64,000 nucleotides of DNA from Capitella teleta. Lineage: Eukaryota; Annelida; Polychaeta; Capitellidae. Numbering within the stretch: position 1 is the first letter of the stretch; each line of letters opens with the position of its first letter. A program made the position numbers and the translations under genes. The DNA is taken from positions 79,831 through 143,830 of the forward strand of contig KB298735.1 of NCBI GenBank assembly GCA_000328365.1. Direction: 5' to 3'. The notes under the pieces are model-generated. The model ran no database searches, had not been told where the DNA came from, and saw only the letters and a list, made by a program, of their open reading frames with translations. Positions 45,506 through 58,722 of this stretch are shown piece after piece.

Positions 45506-46279
45506 AACTGATGCATACCTGGATGCTGATGGACATGTCAGTAATGCGCTTAGTGGTTGTGCGCTGCACTTATCGCTGATAACATAACAGCACGAAGCGT
45601 TTCAACTTTCAAGGCCAAAACCACAAATTGCAACTAAACATGTATCCTTGCTTTGTGATACTGATGTGCGCCATCAGATAAATTATATATTGATTGGCAA
45701 ATGATTTGTAATTCGTGTGAGCTTGTTATCCGTTAAACTAGTATGAACTATCAGCCAGCTAAGTGGGCTAAAACAAACGCCATGCGTGAACTATCTTTAA
45801 AGATATGTTGTAACTTTCAACGACCAGTATTCAGTATACCATTGAATGAATCGTGTGAAATTTGAATATTCATATTGATGGAAGGAAATATCAGTTTTCT
45901 AGTTCATAACGGATACATGGGAATTATACTATACAATGTTGAAAATAACTCGTTGGAAGTATTTTACAATTGTTTATTGTATTTCAATTTCAATTTGTTA
46001 CAGCATCGGTCAACTATGAACGTGGATAGTGGAACCATGTATTGTACATTTATCATCTCATGGATGCCAGCAAAGACGACCCAAGTGTTGAAAAGAAGCA
46101 GAATGCTCGAGTACAAGTAGGAAGATATTGCAATACTGATTTTGAAAGTGAAATTCGTGCTATAATCATGTGGTATGTCAATTCATACCCGATTGTTAGC
46201 ACATGATGACAGAATGCATTTTCAATCACAACAATGTTCATGAAGTGAGAACACACAAAAGATCACAATTTTGATATAT

Positions 46280-46345
46280 TTACATATATATATTGTATAT
46301 TGTATATATATATATACATATATGTATATATATATTATACATTTA
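46280..46345. repeat. TA-rich microsatellite
   Basis: Mixed (TA)n with TGTATA and ACATA interruptions, partly self-complementary. Confidence 0.9.
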
Positions 46346-46399
46346 TATATTTCATATATTTACATATATCAAATTATAAATATGACCAATAAATAATGT

Positions 46400-47091
46400 G
46401 ACCACTAATGCGCTACATTTTGCTTATGTATAAAGTACAAACATGTACTAAGCTTTCTCAGTCTTATTGCGGCAGTTCCAAGAAATCATTATGCAGGGCA
46501 ATCAAAAGCAACGTCAACGCTATTACGCAAAACATGAGGAAGGAAAAGTGAAAGCAATGTCTAACTATGGGTAAATGTGACGAGTATTGCAGCTAAACTG
46601 AGCGTTTAGTTGACCAATCAATGTTCTTATTCACCCTGAAGCAAGCTAAGCAAGAAAAGATCCCTGGCAAATGAGTCACGACACAAATTTCGACGGAGCG
46701 AGAAAAAAACTTAAGTGGTTCGACTGATGAAGGTTGACATTGAAAGGAAACAAATGCTGCACTGCGTTGACTCCGGTTGGAGAAGGACATGTTGAGTCCA
46801 TTGCTTGTGGTGCTGACTAATTAATGCCTAATTCAATAGTCGGAGATGTTTAATGCAATTCAGCACTTCTGAAATCTCCATTTTAGACAATTCCGAATAC
46901 CACACACGTGCTACTGCTAACCAACTTTTAGAATAAAGCAACTTAAAGTGATTTTGCCTTTTCATATGGGGAGAGGGGTCTCAATTGGCGAAATGTCAAA
47001 ATGCTTGTTTTCATGCGTAAAGCAGTGAAGATCTTTCAATTGTCTTTCTTTTCACGATCTGAGCATGTAAAACATCCGTATTATTACATTG

Positions 47092-47127
<36 letters not shown>

Positions 47128-47942
47128 CATCACTTGCCTTATTCACCACCACACGCTCGCGTCTGAGCTAAAATGTCCCTGAGCTAAAATGTCCCTGACC
47201 TCAACAAACATAATTTATCATACGGATGATGTCATATTATAATGTGTTCTATTTTTATGACCATTCATAAAGACCCTGACAATATTCAAGCATCGTCATT
47301 TCAGTTCCAAATGAATCAATTGTTTATTCTGGTCAGTATAGCATTGTCAATCATGTATTTTTCCTCGTGACAGAAATCCTAAATGCCAAGGCTGAACCCT
47401 AATTAGAAATTGCATAATAAAAAGGTGTAAGGGGATGACGGGCAATGCAATTAGGAAATCAATGCACAAGCTGAATAAGCAAGTTGCTCAGGGATGTCTC
47501 TGTTGTGTCGATCTTTAAAGCACATCATAATTATGAACATTTCGTTGCTTACCCCTGCAGGGCAGCCACTTGTTGTGTGATAAGCATGGAGTTGCTAATC
47601 ATCAAGATTAATTACGTCATACCTGATGGATAACCTAATGTGCTGAAAGACACAACATTCCAGGAAGGGGACTGGATAGATTTTCCGGATGGTTTCTTTG
47701 TCATCTGTTCATGAAGACTGATCAAGCAGGGCTTCTTTTTCCAAGAAACAAAACACCTTCATGGAAGCTTCCTCAGGTCTCAACAATTACTAGCCGGAAC
47801 TTAGATTTTCTCAGAAATGGCTCGTTAAATGTATTCGTGTTAAGTGTATTGGAAGTATTGCCTTGTTGCAATAGGCGATGGAATTTGGAGGTGTTTACTT
47901 TCATTTATTCTGGCTGCGCTGCCGCTGGGTGCAGCAGCCTCA
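46400..47942. other. Intergenic stretch, no gene seen
   Basis: Contains a poly(T) run at about 47095-47124 and a short tandem repeat, TGAGCTAAAATGTCCC twice, at about 47165-47197. The open frame at 47711-47968 has no recognised domain. Confidence 0.55.
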
Positions 47943-48058
47943 CATTTAGCTTACCTAACTGTACTTAGTACTATTATTATTATTGTGTTTTCATAAAAGA
48001 CATTTAGCTTACCATGATAATATTAATACTATTATTATCATAGTGTTTTCATAAAAGA
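47943..48058 (+). repeat. Tandem duplication, two 58-bp units
   Basis: Both units run from CATTTAGCTTACC to GTGTTTTCATAAAAGA (47943-48000 and 48001-48058). They are identical at the ends and diverged in the middle. A triple repeat of TCAGGTATATATCA follows at about 48140-48190. Confidence 0.85.
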
Positions 48059-48190
48059 GGACACAACTACATGTAGATGTGATATCATTTTGGATTCAAT
48101 TATTTATTAGGTCTACATAATTTAACATGGACTTTTCGTCAGGTATATATCACTCGTCAGGTATATATCATATATCAGGTATATATCACT

Positions 48191-49526
48191 TACAAGCATC
48201 ATACGGCATTTTAAATTACGGTGTAATCTATACAGCATGCATCAATTTTTATGGATACGGGTTGCCATGGTTACTCTAATCAACAGGGACACCATATTGC
48301 AGGATGGCTTTCAGAGTTCAATCACGTGGGTATTTTCCTTCCCGTTTCTATGATTCTCATAATTTACCATCCTGAAATAACGCTTGTGTCCATCCAAAGT
48401 GCATAAAGAATATGACCACAAGACACAGACAGACCCCTCGCTCCCCGTCTCTTACCTTTTTCCCCTCTGTATTCAAATTCACTTCACACTGCTTCCTTTG
48501 GAGACTTCCTCAGAATGTGTTGCTTGCATTTTGAGTTCATTACGATTGAATTCCTAAAAGCTCAGCTTCGTGGTCGAGCTGCACTTAGATGTACTCATGT
48601 GTTCTGTTAATACCAATATGTTCACCACGCGAGCATTAAACAATGCAACTATCTATGCATAATGATTGAATTTATATCTCCGGATAACACATCCTGAAGG
48701 ACGTATGAATTGTCTATATAATATTATATGTTGCTATTAGCAACCACAAGCACTAGATATAGTGTAACCAAAAGGCTCCAATGAATATTGCACAGTTGTT
48801 TCTTTTCAGAACAACGCCTCACGCATTGTACGACAAACAACACGTCGCTTTACCATTTGCCTTAGTTTATACAGGCTTATAATTACACGTGCCTGGAATC
48901 ACCGGACAGAAGATCGGATTTTCTTTTGTGAGACAATCAAGATATCCTTTCTGCGGATATTAGAATGTCCTGAATCTCGGCTGCTTGCCCTTCAGCTTGA
49001 CCTTGCGTGGGATTGAATCGCTTATTTAACAGACAAAGATATCTGCTCATTGCCAACAAGCGCAATCTGCTCTCAAAGATGGTGCAACAGACTTCAAGGC
49101 AATTTGCAAGCAATCAACGATCAAGAGCAGTTGAACGCCCATTATTGTTATTGCCTTGGGATTATTATTCCTCACTACACGGCTCTTGATGTCGAGACAG
49201 GAAGGTGATATCATCAATGAGTTGAATATAATGTAACTCATCCAAAGTACCAGGAATTGCGACTGAGAGTGATATGAAACACACCTTTATGACCGACTCT
49301 TATAGCACCTACATATGTAACACCGCAGATCAACTGCCTACTCACTTCAAAGGCTCTCATGCACTCTTGCCCATACCGATCGTATGAAAAACACCTTCGG
49401 TATCATATAGTAAAAACGCGTATTGATTTGGACCGGAGAGATGAGTTGCGGGAAGTCGAAGAATTGTGAATAATCTGCACGTCCAAGCGGTCGTTCCGCA
49501 ACCGAACAAATCCCTTCGACATAATA
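48191..49526. other. Intergenic stretch, no gene seen
   Basis: No domains, repeats or RNA genes were recognised. Confidence 0.5.
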
Positions 49527-50238
49527 CAGAGTGGGCCAAAAGTAGTCTATCCGCTCCATGTTAAAGATCTCAATGCTGTTCAATGGCGCTACGCATTTCT
49601 GAGAATTCAGTATACAATAGATTGCATGGTAAAAACCACGCTAAGATAAGAGAATTAAATACTTGGTATGATTAGTTTATCATGTCATGCTGTTATTCCT
49701 ATCATTTCTATTTCAATTCCATCAAGGTTTATGCCGATTTATCTCAATTAATACAGTGCACTCAGCATTCCGCTATATTTTCATTTTTGGCGGCAAACAG
49801 GGCACCGGACCATGGATAAACTTTATTGAACGCATAATTGAGGCAACGCTCTCGTACTATTGTTTTGTTTGATAGTGTTATTGTTGTGACAATAGCACTA
49901 ATCATCGACTGATGTTTATCTCTTAAAATCAAAACAAAGCAGAGAGTCTGTATTGAAGCGCCATACAAGAGATGACATTCCTTAATGCTCGTTCAGGGGC
50001 TCTTCAGATTTTGCTCTCTTCGCAATCACACACCACTTGCATTTAAATGTTTTTCCCTCATTCAAAATATACTTTTTGATATATACTTATTTATGCCATG
50101 TCTTGGCATAAATAAGCAGAGAAATAACATAGACAATCCATACCAGGTGTTTATTTTCTAAAACAATTGGTGCATTTTATCAAATTTTAAAGTTTTGTTT
50201 CTAACATGGAGTGGATAGACAACTTTTGGCCCACGCTG
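49527..50238 (+). mobile_element. MITE family M1, copy 3
   Basis: 712 bp with CAGAGTGGG at the left (TA at 49525-49526) and a slightly altered right end CCCACGCTG; the right TA appears mutated to TG. It is collinear with copy 1 for its whole length. The minus-strand frame (49762-49968) keeps YGASIQTLCF-LILR and ERC-NY-F...WSGALF in common with copy 1. Confidence 0.85.
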
Positions 50239-50319
50239 TGTAATCGGGAAAAAAATTTGATTCGTTACCGAATGACGAAATTTCCAGCATGCATTTTTCC
50301 GATCATATCTTTAGTTCGA

Positions 50320-50379
50320 TGGTTGAACCAGTGAATCGGTCGTCATTGAGTAATGGTGACCGATTCACTGGTTCAACCA
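50320..50379. repeat. Perfect 22-bp hairpin
   Basis: Arms 50320-50341 and 50358-50379 (starting TGGTTGAACCAGTGAATCGG) are exactly complementary around a 16-base loop. Perfect pairing at this length suggests recent origin or selection. The size is compatible with a small-RNA precursor, but there is no evidence of transcription. Confidence 0.9.
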
Positions 50380-51239
50380 CCTGTGGGTACAGGTCGGAGG
50401 CGCAGTGTGTCTTGGTATCGAACCCCTAATTTTTATTTTTATTTTCATTTTTAGTAAATGCCAGGTCTGTGTATACGCTACACGATTCGAACATACGTGG
50501 ATGTTTAATTATATATTGCAGGTGGTCATCACATCTACAACAACATCAAAATCTACATCAACAGCATCTGATGTGATGAGTAACAATTAGCCATTTATAG
50601 AGCTTTGCGTTGAAAAAAAAAAATGAGATGAATTTTGTGTTTTGGGTTATTTCACCCAACACTCCAATGTAAGACAAATCAGGGTTGCTGAATATAAGAC
50701 GGTAACATGAACACATGATGGCTGACGACTGCTATATGGATTCGTTCCATCCCATCCAGACACCCAGACAGCTCCTGGAAATGCTTAAGAGGCGTCTCGA
50801 CACCTTACATATACCACGACGTCAGTTTTGTTTACATAACGCTGCCTCATATTAACACCAGGATGTTTATGTCGGTCCATCTCTTGCCAACCAGCAATGT
50901 TGGTTGATTTGTATTTGCAATACAAACCGGTCGTTATTCGTGACCATATCTCCTCCATATTACACAAAGATGGCCAAAGCAATCATTAATACCGAAATTG
51001 ATATCCTCGTAACAAACAAATGTTAAAAAGGACCTCTGATCGTTTTGAACTAGTAAAGGATGATAAGAGGATACACTCCAAAAGACAAATATGCAGATAT
51101 TTAGTTATCTTTTCATGTGAACCCAGAATTCATGAATTGGCTGCAAAGAAAAAAAAAATGATTTCGGGTTGTAAATGGTATGGTTATGACGAGAAAAGAC
51201 TTGAGAACTGCGTAGAATAAATACTTCATGGAGTCACGA

Positions 51240-52290
51240 ACATAGACCAATGGTGCGTTTCGTTCACCGTAAGGTATAATATCGAAAGTGCATGCACAAT
51301 TGCCCTGGAAATGTGAAAGGCAGAGGACAAGGACATTTAGCCGTAAGTGAAGACCAGAGGATGTCGTTATTTCGGCTGAGTGCACCCAGACAACCATTCA
51401 CCTGGTGCATACCTGCTAATTGGATCATCTCCGCTACCTGATGAAAGAAATACCGGATCAGACACGAGTGGTCTGTGAATAGGTTGAAAGGTAATAGAGC
51501 AGGCAACCAGAAACTATGATAGAAGATCTAGTAAAATAAGTTGATCAAAAGAATGGACAACATGTTCATGGTCACTCACTCATAAGAACTGACAAAAAGA
51601 CAGCTTCGATGACCTTGGAAAACTTGGAAAAAAATTGGGGCATTTGGATAAAATTTCGAGCAGCTTGAACCTAAAACAAGCTGGATGTTGAGAGCTTGTG
51701 TGTACATGCATTAGGAAGTGTGCCAAAAGTATTCAGTCCACTCCGTGTCAAAAGCAAAAACGTTTAGATTTGCGTTCACGGATCTCATGTGTTGCTTCAG
51801 GGTTTCGGAGCCATTCTCTTGGTCCCTCGACGGCTGACATTCGATTCACGTTGCGTATCTACTTCTAAAGCAGACGTGAATCCTCTCTGACATTTCGTGA
51901 CCATTAACATCCCGACCTTAGCTCTCTTAATGGACGCGAATTGACCGAGCAACGCGAAGAGGCCAGACAAAGAGCTGCATTAACGCGAACAGAAGCAAAA
52001 GAATGTCAAAGTTTTGTGAGATCATTGTTCGCTTTGAGGCTGATTAAGCAACCTGAGGCCATTTAGGTTTCGGTTGAAATAGCAATGGCGCCAATATTGA
52101 GTTACAAGCCAAAATTCGGAGTTATTATGCGAGGCACACGTAATTGATATATTTCGTATTGTGTCTTGTATATACGGGGGTCGGAATTAACGTTATCTTA
52201 TCTGGTCAGCTATTCATCCACATCTGTCATTTCAAAGATTGTGACATGCTCAAAATTGATTACATGTTAAACGAAAAGTGCTTTTCATTT
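51240..52290 (+). repeat. Large dispersed repeat R4, copy A
   Basis: Collinear, with gaps, to the reverse complement of 55445-57000. Matching blocks in order are a segment carrying an 80-codon minus-strand frame (51264-51506), TTCATGGTCACTCACT (51569-51584), a block around GACATTTCGTGACCATTAACATCC (about 51830-52050), and a block around TCCACATCTGTCA (52188-52290). Copy A lacks about 300 bases present in copy B. I cannot assign a class. No RT, integrase or transposase motif is seen. Confidence 0.7.
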
Positions 52291-54252
52291 GTAGATCTAT
52301 TTTGTTGATATGAAACTGGGTTTTGTTGTTCTTATGAGTGATTTGCTTTTCTATGTAATGGCAAAATCTTTATTCTGAGAAGGACCAATTAAAAGATGGT
52401 ACCCTGATAAAGCGTCCTTTTATGTTGTTGTTGTTTTTTTGTTTTTGTTTTGTTTTTGTTTTTTTTGTTGTTTTTTTTTTTTTGTGGAGGGGTTTACAGA
52501 AAGTTCGTGCCTAAAGTTACGTGCAAAACTCATTATCTTTGATGCCACAAGCACAAATTGATATTAATTTTAATTTCCTATTAATTTCTGGTGGTATTTC
52601 TCACAGTAAAAATATTCTCTCATTGAAATTGGCAATTATCGTGCAGATGATCCACCATGAAGAGGGAAAACGAAAACAAACAAAAACACAAAAGCATGAA
52701 TTCTCTGAAGATGAAATTAATGTTGAATTTGAATTCCCAGGGTGGGAGGATTTAGTCGTGTGAAGCAATTTGACATCATTCCTTCGGCTTTTATCGTTGA
52801 CCTTGTATCCACTCAAGCAAGCACCCAAGGGCCATCTTCTTCCTCTGAAGGACATGCTGACAAGAGCTTCGTGGCAAATGGGCCACAATAACCTTTGATT
52901 AATCAAAAACATTAATCTAATTTGTACCTTCTGTGATGCGGCATCTAGTTAAATGAAATATGTTCCACAGAGGATTGTAAAAAACAGCAGAATTGTCGCA
53001 ATAAATCACACCTAACGTGAACTCAAGGTCACGGTATCACTTGTTTCTTTGAAGCACCACCGCTGACATATCATAGAAATTTCAAAACAACTCATTTTGG
53101 GTGGCATGATTTCAGTCGACCTTGGTGTGTAGCAGTGTATGGTCTCTTAACTGGGACTCGTTGTGTCACTGCATTATTCATCCGTGCCTGTCAACACTTC
53201 TGGTTTAATTGAACCTTCACACCTCCAGACATAATACCTTGTCTTTCCTGAGTTATTTGAAAATGGATCCACATGCATGGCATGATTTACACGGTATAAT
53301 CATCGATTGAGAGTTTGGGGAATTAACATGGCTCTACCCTAATGCAGTTGTGTTAATTTCGGTCTATTTGAGTCGCCACAAAATTCATGTGGGTCATATC
53401 CATATTTTATTTTCTTCCTGAAGCATTAATCTCAGATTGAAACAACTTCAAGAAAGCCTCCCGGTTGGTCAAGAGCTCCTTCTGGCCTCTTGCTCATTTC
53501 TTTGATGCTCTAGGTGAGGGTCATTTATAGCTGGTGTTGTAGGTTGTCAAGGGACAACCGCCAAAACCTCGAGGGACATCTCAGAGCTTTTGCAGTCAAA
53601 TCCAATTCACTTCAGAATTCGGTCTTCTCAAGGGAAGCTGGTAGATTGGTGTTATTCAGAAACGATAGCCTCCAAGTCCTCGGCCTTCGTTTGTGAAATT
53701 GGTGCCTTAAGGAAATGGCATTGGAATCGTGGTCTTACAATAATAGAAAAGAAAGGCAAGGAGAATCGCATTAACTCCAACCTTTACAGATTCATCAGTT
53801 CCAGCGACTCGCACTATGCAGTCATCAAAATAAATATTACATCTTTTTTAAACAATAAACTACGAGTATATGATATACAAAACATTGCTATGTTGTTGTA
53901 TTGAAGCAACAATGAGGAGCTGGAACACACTTTATGTCAATTTCAGGAAAATGTCCATTTAGTTCTGTTATTTCTGGTATAATTATAGTATATAGTGAAA
54001 CTCTGAGCTGTTGACTATTTTTTTGAAGAAGAACAATTTGAACGATATGCATCAGCAATACTCCAGGATTACCCAGAATGCAGGCTTTAATTTAAGCTTA
54101 GATCAGATAGCAACAACAGTACGAGACTGATTTTTCATTTCGCATTTCATCGATGGAATATTAAGTGTCAAACACGTCAATCACGTGCCACGTGATGACG
54201 TACGTGTTTTGAGGCTTTTTCATGATTCGATAAGGTATAATTATACACAGGG
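52291..54252. other. Stretch between the R4 copies, no gene seen
   Basis: A T/TG-rich low-complexity tract lies at 52421-52484. The open frames at 52521-52763 and 53514-53904 have no recognised domains. Confidence 0.5.
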
Positions 54253-54322
54253 GCCGCGATGGCACAGTGGTAACGCGCTTGTCTACCGTAGAGAGCGTCG
54301 TTCGTTCGATATCTGGCTGACC
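54253..54322 (+). other. tRNA-like sequence, probably a SINE head or tRNA pseudogene
   Basis: GGCCGCGATGGCACAGTGGT gives an A box, and GTTCGTTCGATATC a B-box-like site 35 bases later. The possible anticodon arm (TCTA...TAGA) is short, and the acceptor ends do not pair well. It is probably a decayed tRNA-derived sequence. Confidence 0.4.
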
Positions 54323-55084
54323 AACTTATGTCGAATTGTAGTACTTGGTTTATCAATGATGGATATTTATGCTCGATTAAGCAGGCTGCGCATTCAAAAC
54401 TGTGCTTGCCTGTACGGGAGTTGAGGTGTTGATTTAATGGGTCCAATAATCAGGGAAAGTATTGTGACGTCGGAGATACAGGCATCGCGACAATGATACA
54501 ACTTTAACTTTTACAGATTAACCATGATGCTCAAGATAACGCCAAATTTCAGGAAATATACACCTTATCAAACATATTAAATGGTTCTAATTCTCTCGCC
54601 AAATCGGTTTGGTTCACATATTTGCCGCTAGTGGAGCCGCGAATGGCTTCATAAGACACCAGGAATTTTGTGAGGTGACCCACGCGAAAAAGGGTTGATA
54701 TGGTAACGGATCAACACAAACAATTTGGCTTCGTCGCCCTGATTCGGAAAATGATGATAAATCACTTACAAGACGTTTAACTTGACTTATTATCACTCAA
54801 TTTAACAATAAACACAGATAAAAAAACAATATGATTGAGTATTTTTGCTAGTCTATGTGCCAATGTGTGGTCGATTGTTCGAGTCAATATTACCTCATTC
54901 CAAGGTGTACTTTGCATATCCTTTCAATTATGTGTATGCGTATGTGTATGCGTTGCGATTTCTATTCGATCAAGCGTGTGTCAAAAATAATCGAGTTGTA
55001 ATTGGGCAAATGCATTGATTTGTTGAACATTAAATGGAATTGTGAGTGCGTCGATAACAATTTAGTACCCTAGGGTTTAGGGTG

Positions 55085-55108
55085 GGGTCTTATGACGTCG
55101 TAAGACCC
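55085..55108. repeat. 24-bp palindrome beside a TTTAGGG-like motif
   Basis: GGGTCTTA-TGACGTCG-TAAGACCC is self-complementary except for one pair and has GACGTC at its centre. CCCTAGGGTTTAGGG lies just upstream. Confidence 0.8.
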
Positions 55109-55444
55109 GGGTAGAGTGGGAAGGAGACTGACTATTTTTCTAACTTACTAAATAAACATTTTGAAGCCGTAAATAGATAAAAAATGACAATGTAATTACA
55201 TGTCCTGTGCCCAAACCAAGGCCTAAACTTTCATTTGGTTTACTTGTCTTGCTCTTCAATGCTTTGACCTTCACTAGGATTGTAGATCTTTACCACAGCC
55301 CTCCTATTTGCGAATACCGAATTGTCTTGTATTTGTGCCATACATTTCCAGATAACCGATTATGGAAGTTAATATCACGTCGTTAAAGGCACAACATACG
55401 GTTCCTGCGAAATAGACCATTAGGCCTATAATGCGTATCAACAC

Positions 55445-57000
55445 GATATCCAAATGTCAAGCTCTTTTCTATTAGCATGTAATCATTCTTGAGAATGTCA
55501 CAATCTTTAGAACGACATTGACAGATGTGGATGGATGACGCTTAAGATAAGATAGCCGAGCATCTGACTGTCGAGATGTCCAGATCATATTATATGCTTG
55601 ACGACGAATCACATCTCCAACTGCTGGAATAAAAAAAAAATGTAACATATACTTTAAACGCGTAAAATGTTTGTCATTTTTGTTTGTCTATTTCTACTGT
55701 TTATTCAGCAAATTATTTAGACACTATGTTTTTCTTTCTTCGTATTACAATCAAATCAAAACATTCATTAATATAAGAATAGGTTATTTTTGGCTGAAAT
55801 GAATAGTCACCCTTCAGCTCTCAACCACGCAGTGTAATGATACTAAAGATATCATAATCTGCCTTTGCGTATCCAACATAAATGGAACTTATTACACGGG
55901 TTAAATCTCACAACATTATTACCAACAAGGTTGTCTCGTAGCACACATTCAGGAGGATTTGGATGTGGGGAGGCCTATATAACTTCAGAATACGAGAGAT
56001 ACCCCCCCCCCCCAACGTGAATGCATTACTCATTCCTGGTAGAATGTCTTCATATAGGTGTTCAATCAGCCGCAAAGCGAACAATGATCTCACAAAACTT
56101 TGACATTCTTTTGCTTCTGTTCGCGTTAATGCAGCTCTTTTCTGGCCTCTTCGCGTTGCTCGGTCAATTCGCGTCCATTAAGAGAGCTAAGGTCGGGATG
56201 TTAATGGTCACGAAATGTCAAAGAGGATTCGGATAGTTGCGAAGCAGATGCCCACCGTGAATTGAATGTCAGTAGTCAAGGGACTCAGGCGATGTATTGG
56301 GTAACACTCATTGTGCATGGGGATAGCACACACAGTGGTCGGATGACCCCAGCTGAGAACCATTTCACCAACGACATCAACAAGATTCTGAGATACTAAC
56401 AGTCGGCAGATAAGGAGAAGGGGACTCAGTTCAACGAACACAAGGGTTGCACCATTGGAGCTAAATACTCAATGCGCTTACGTTGCTCGCTGTTTCAAAG
56501 CCAAACCCCATGGGCTAGGAATTAATAAGTATCACCAAGGAATTTGGCCTTGGAACACTGACCGGCATGTGTAAAACAATACCAATAAGGAGGCTATTAT
56601 AAAGTTTCAATGGCTCAGGATTTGTCACAAAACCAACCTTGCTTATAGCCATTGCTGATTAGATTCTTCTTTTTTTTTTTTGGTTCGGATAAGTGAGTGA
56701 CCATGAACTTGTTGTGCTTCTTCTTTATCAACTTTATAATTTTAGTCCATCATATTTTTTCTGGTTGCTATAATACCCGCGTCGTCATTCGACTTGTTCA
56801 CAGACCACTCGTGTCTGATCCGGTATTTCTTTCATCAGGTAGCGGAGATGATCCAATTAGCAGGTATGGACCTAGTGAATGGTTGTCTGGGTGCACTCAG
56901 CCGGAATAACGACATCCTCCGGTCTTCACTTACGGCTAAATGTCCTTGTCCCCGGCATTTCATATCTCCAGGGCAATTTTGCAATATGCAGACGTAACAC
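55445..57000 (-). repeat. Large dispersed repeat R4, copy B (inverted)
   Basis: Minus-strand copy of the repeat at 51240-52290, longer internally. It carries a 77-codon minus-strand frame (56208-56441) that copy A lacks and a plus-strand frame (56794-56997) that parallels the one in copy A (FTDHSCLIRYFFHQVAEMIQ is identical in both). A C12 run interrupts it at 56002-56013. With copy A it forms inverted arms around about 3.2 kb. Class unknown. Confidence 0.7.
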
Positions 57001-57880
57001 CAAAAACCGTTCTTTTTCTTCTAGTAGTAGCATCGCTGATACATTTTAACTTATGGTTTTGCTCTCTGTGTGGGGTTTCTATATATTACATAACATTATA
57101 TTCAGACGGTGGGTGAGGGAAGGGGGGCGTGCACTAGAAGGGAAGGTTTTATTTTCGAGTCAAAGATTAAGAACCATACATAACGGTCAAGCATGTCGGG
57201 GCTATTGAATAACAAATTTCATCGCACAGAAATTAGTTTTACAGAGGTATACACTGTTGTTGCTGATGTCTTTAAATCCACTGATCTGCTTGTAACTATT
57301 GTGGGGCAGATTATCATTTGCATAATGACTCGCCAAAGTTGCAATAGTGATTCTATAACTTACCCAGTTAAAAAAAAAGTTAATATTCTCAGTCATCGCA
57401 TCGCGACTAATATCGTTGCTTGATGTTTCGGCTCCTGCTCATTTTTACATCTGCCCACGTAGTTTAACTCCTTGTCTTTCCCAAAATCAGAAGTGAAAAC
57501 TAATGGTCACCCAGATCTAAGGTGAATGGCATTGGGGCGGATGATCCATTAACCCAAAAAGGAAGCCTACAAAAGGCTTTAGTAGAAGGTCGTCGTCCCT
57601 TTAGCCTCATGGTAATCCAGGCACCATCATCAAGGCTATTTGTTAAAGCAAAAGATAGTAGCTTCGAAATGTTTCCGACCTATATCGTAGACCACCTTAA
57701 CATAGAAAGCTCAAATTAGTCTGGAATATAGGTCGCCTGTCCGGATATACAGTACATGCATTATATTTCCGTAAATATGACGTGACTCTATCGGATTTCA
57801 GTTATGTTTCTTTGAAGCAGGGCCGAACATTTTCTTTTGACTCCTAAGTATTGCTTTTGTGTGTTTCCTTGTTCGTTTGC
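57001..57880. other. Intergenic stretch, no gene seen
   Basis: No recognised domains or repeats. Confidence 0.5.
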
Positions 57881-57946
57881 TTTTGTGTTATTCTTTTGTG
57901 TTATTCTTTTGTGTTATTCTTTTGTGTTATTCTTTTGTGTTATTCT
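57881..57946 (+). repeat. 13-bp minisatellite, five units
   Basis: TTTTGTGTTATTC repeated five times without change. Confidence 0.95.
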
Positions 57947-58335
57947 TTAATTGTTTGATGAATATTCTTGGGGTGATCACATGAATGCGAGCATAACTTG
58001 CAACATTCATTACAAGGACAAAACTCACAATTGACTAAAGAAAAATCGCAAGTTTTGTGGTTGACTTTTGACATCCAGTGGCTACAAAATAATAATAATC
58101 ACGCTATAATTATTTATTTACTTCCAGCGAGAAAGCAGAAGTGAAAATACCTGGCATGTTTGTGCATGAGTTGAAATGGGTGGGTACATATAATTACTAG
58201 TATCAGCACATCAACTTTGTCCACGTTTTCCACCTCGCATGTTTATTCTTGGATTGCGACAGTGAGTGAGTGCAACAAGGTCACCAAACACATGATCTCT
58301 TAGTCAGGTAATAATATGATTGCGTGCATGAGGTC

Positions 58336-58722
58336 ATGGTCGCTCGATCCAATATGGATATGGAATTGGATCTCTTGGCTCATCACACATTCATTTGGTT
58401 ATACAGTTTTTGCACATGTATATTCATATTGGTTCTCATGACGAAGTATCGCTCATTGCTTTGGGAGTTGCTAAGATTGGTCAAGAAAACATCTAGTCAG
58501 GATCTCAATTATGCAAAGTTGCTAGTGAACAAAGCACAATGTCACGATTTGAGAGGCATGGCTAATGGTAATATTGGCAGAGAGGACATAAAATTAGTGC
58601 AATGGTCGAAGCAATTAGTTTTGCGAAGAAGCAAATGCCGTACAAAATCTTGGAAATTAAATTTCCTTTCGAAAAGATCACAAAATTCCACCAGCCTCTA
58701 TGCAAAGACCTCTCTGTTTTGA
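58336..58722 (+). CDS. Hypothetical 128-codon frame with one possible membrane helix
   Basis: Unrecognised. From ATG 58336 the frame reads MVARSNMDMELDLL, then a hydrophobic stretch (TFIWLYSFCTCIFILVLM, about residues 23-40), then a basic region. Upstream in frame only GTG is available at 58324. An overlapping +1 frame continues to 58808 without known motifs. No promoter, splice or poly(A) signal is convincing. It is long for chance in AT-rich DNA but well within what a 64 kb window can produce, so it is listed with low confidence. Confidence 0.15.
   Translation: MVARSNMDMELDLLAHHTFIWLYSFCTCIFILVLMTKYRSLLWELLRLVKKTSSQDLNYAKLLVNKAQCHDLRGMANGNIGREDIKLVQWSKQLVLRRSKCRTKSWKLNFLSKRSQNSTSLYAKTSLF

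Noticed and set aside
47941-48190. Repeats as a CRISPR array
   Set aside because: Units are directly adjacent without unique spacers, and the genome is eukaryotic.
55066-55084. TTTAGGG-like sequence as interstitial telomere repeat
   Set aside because: Only one to two imperfect units; too short to mean anything.
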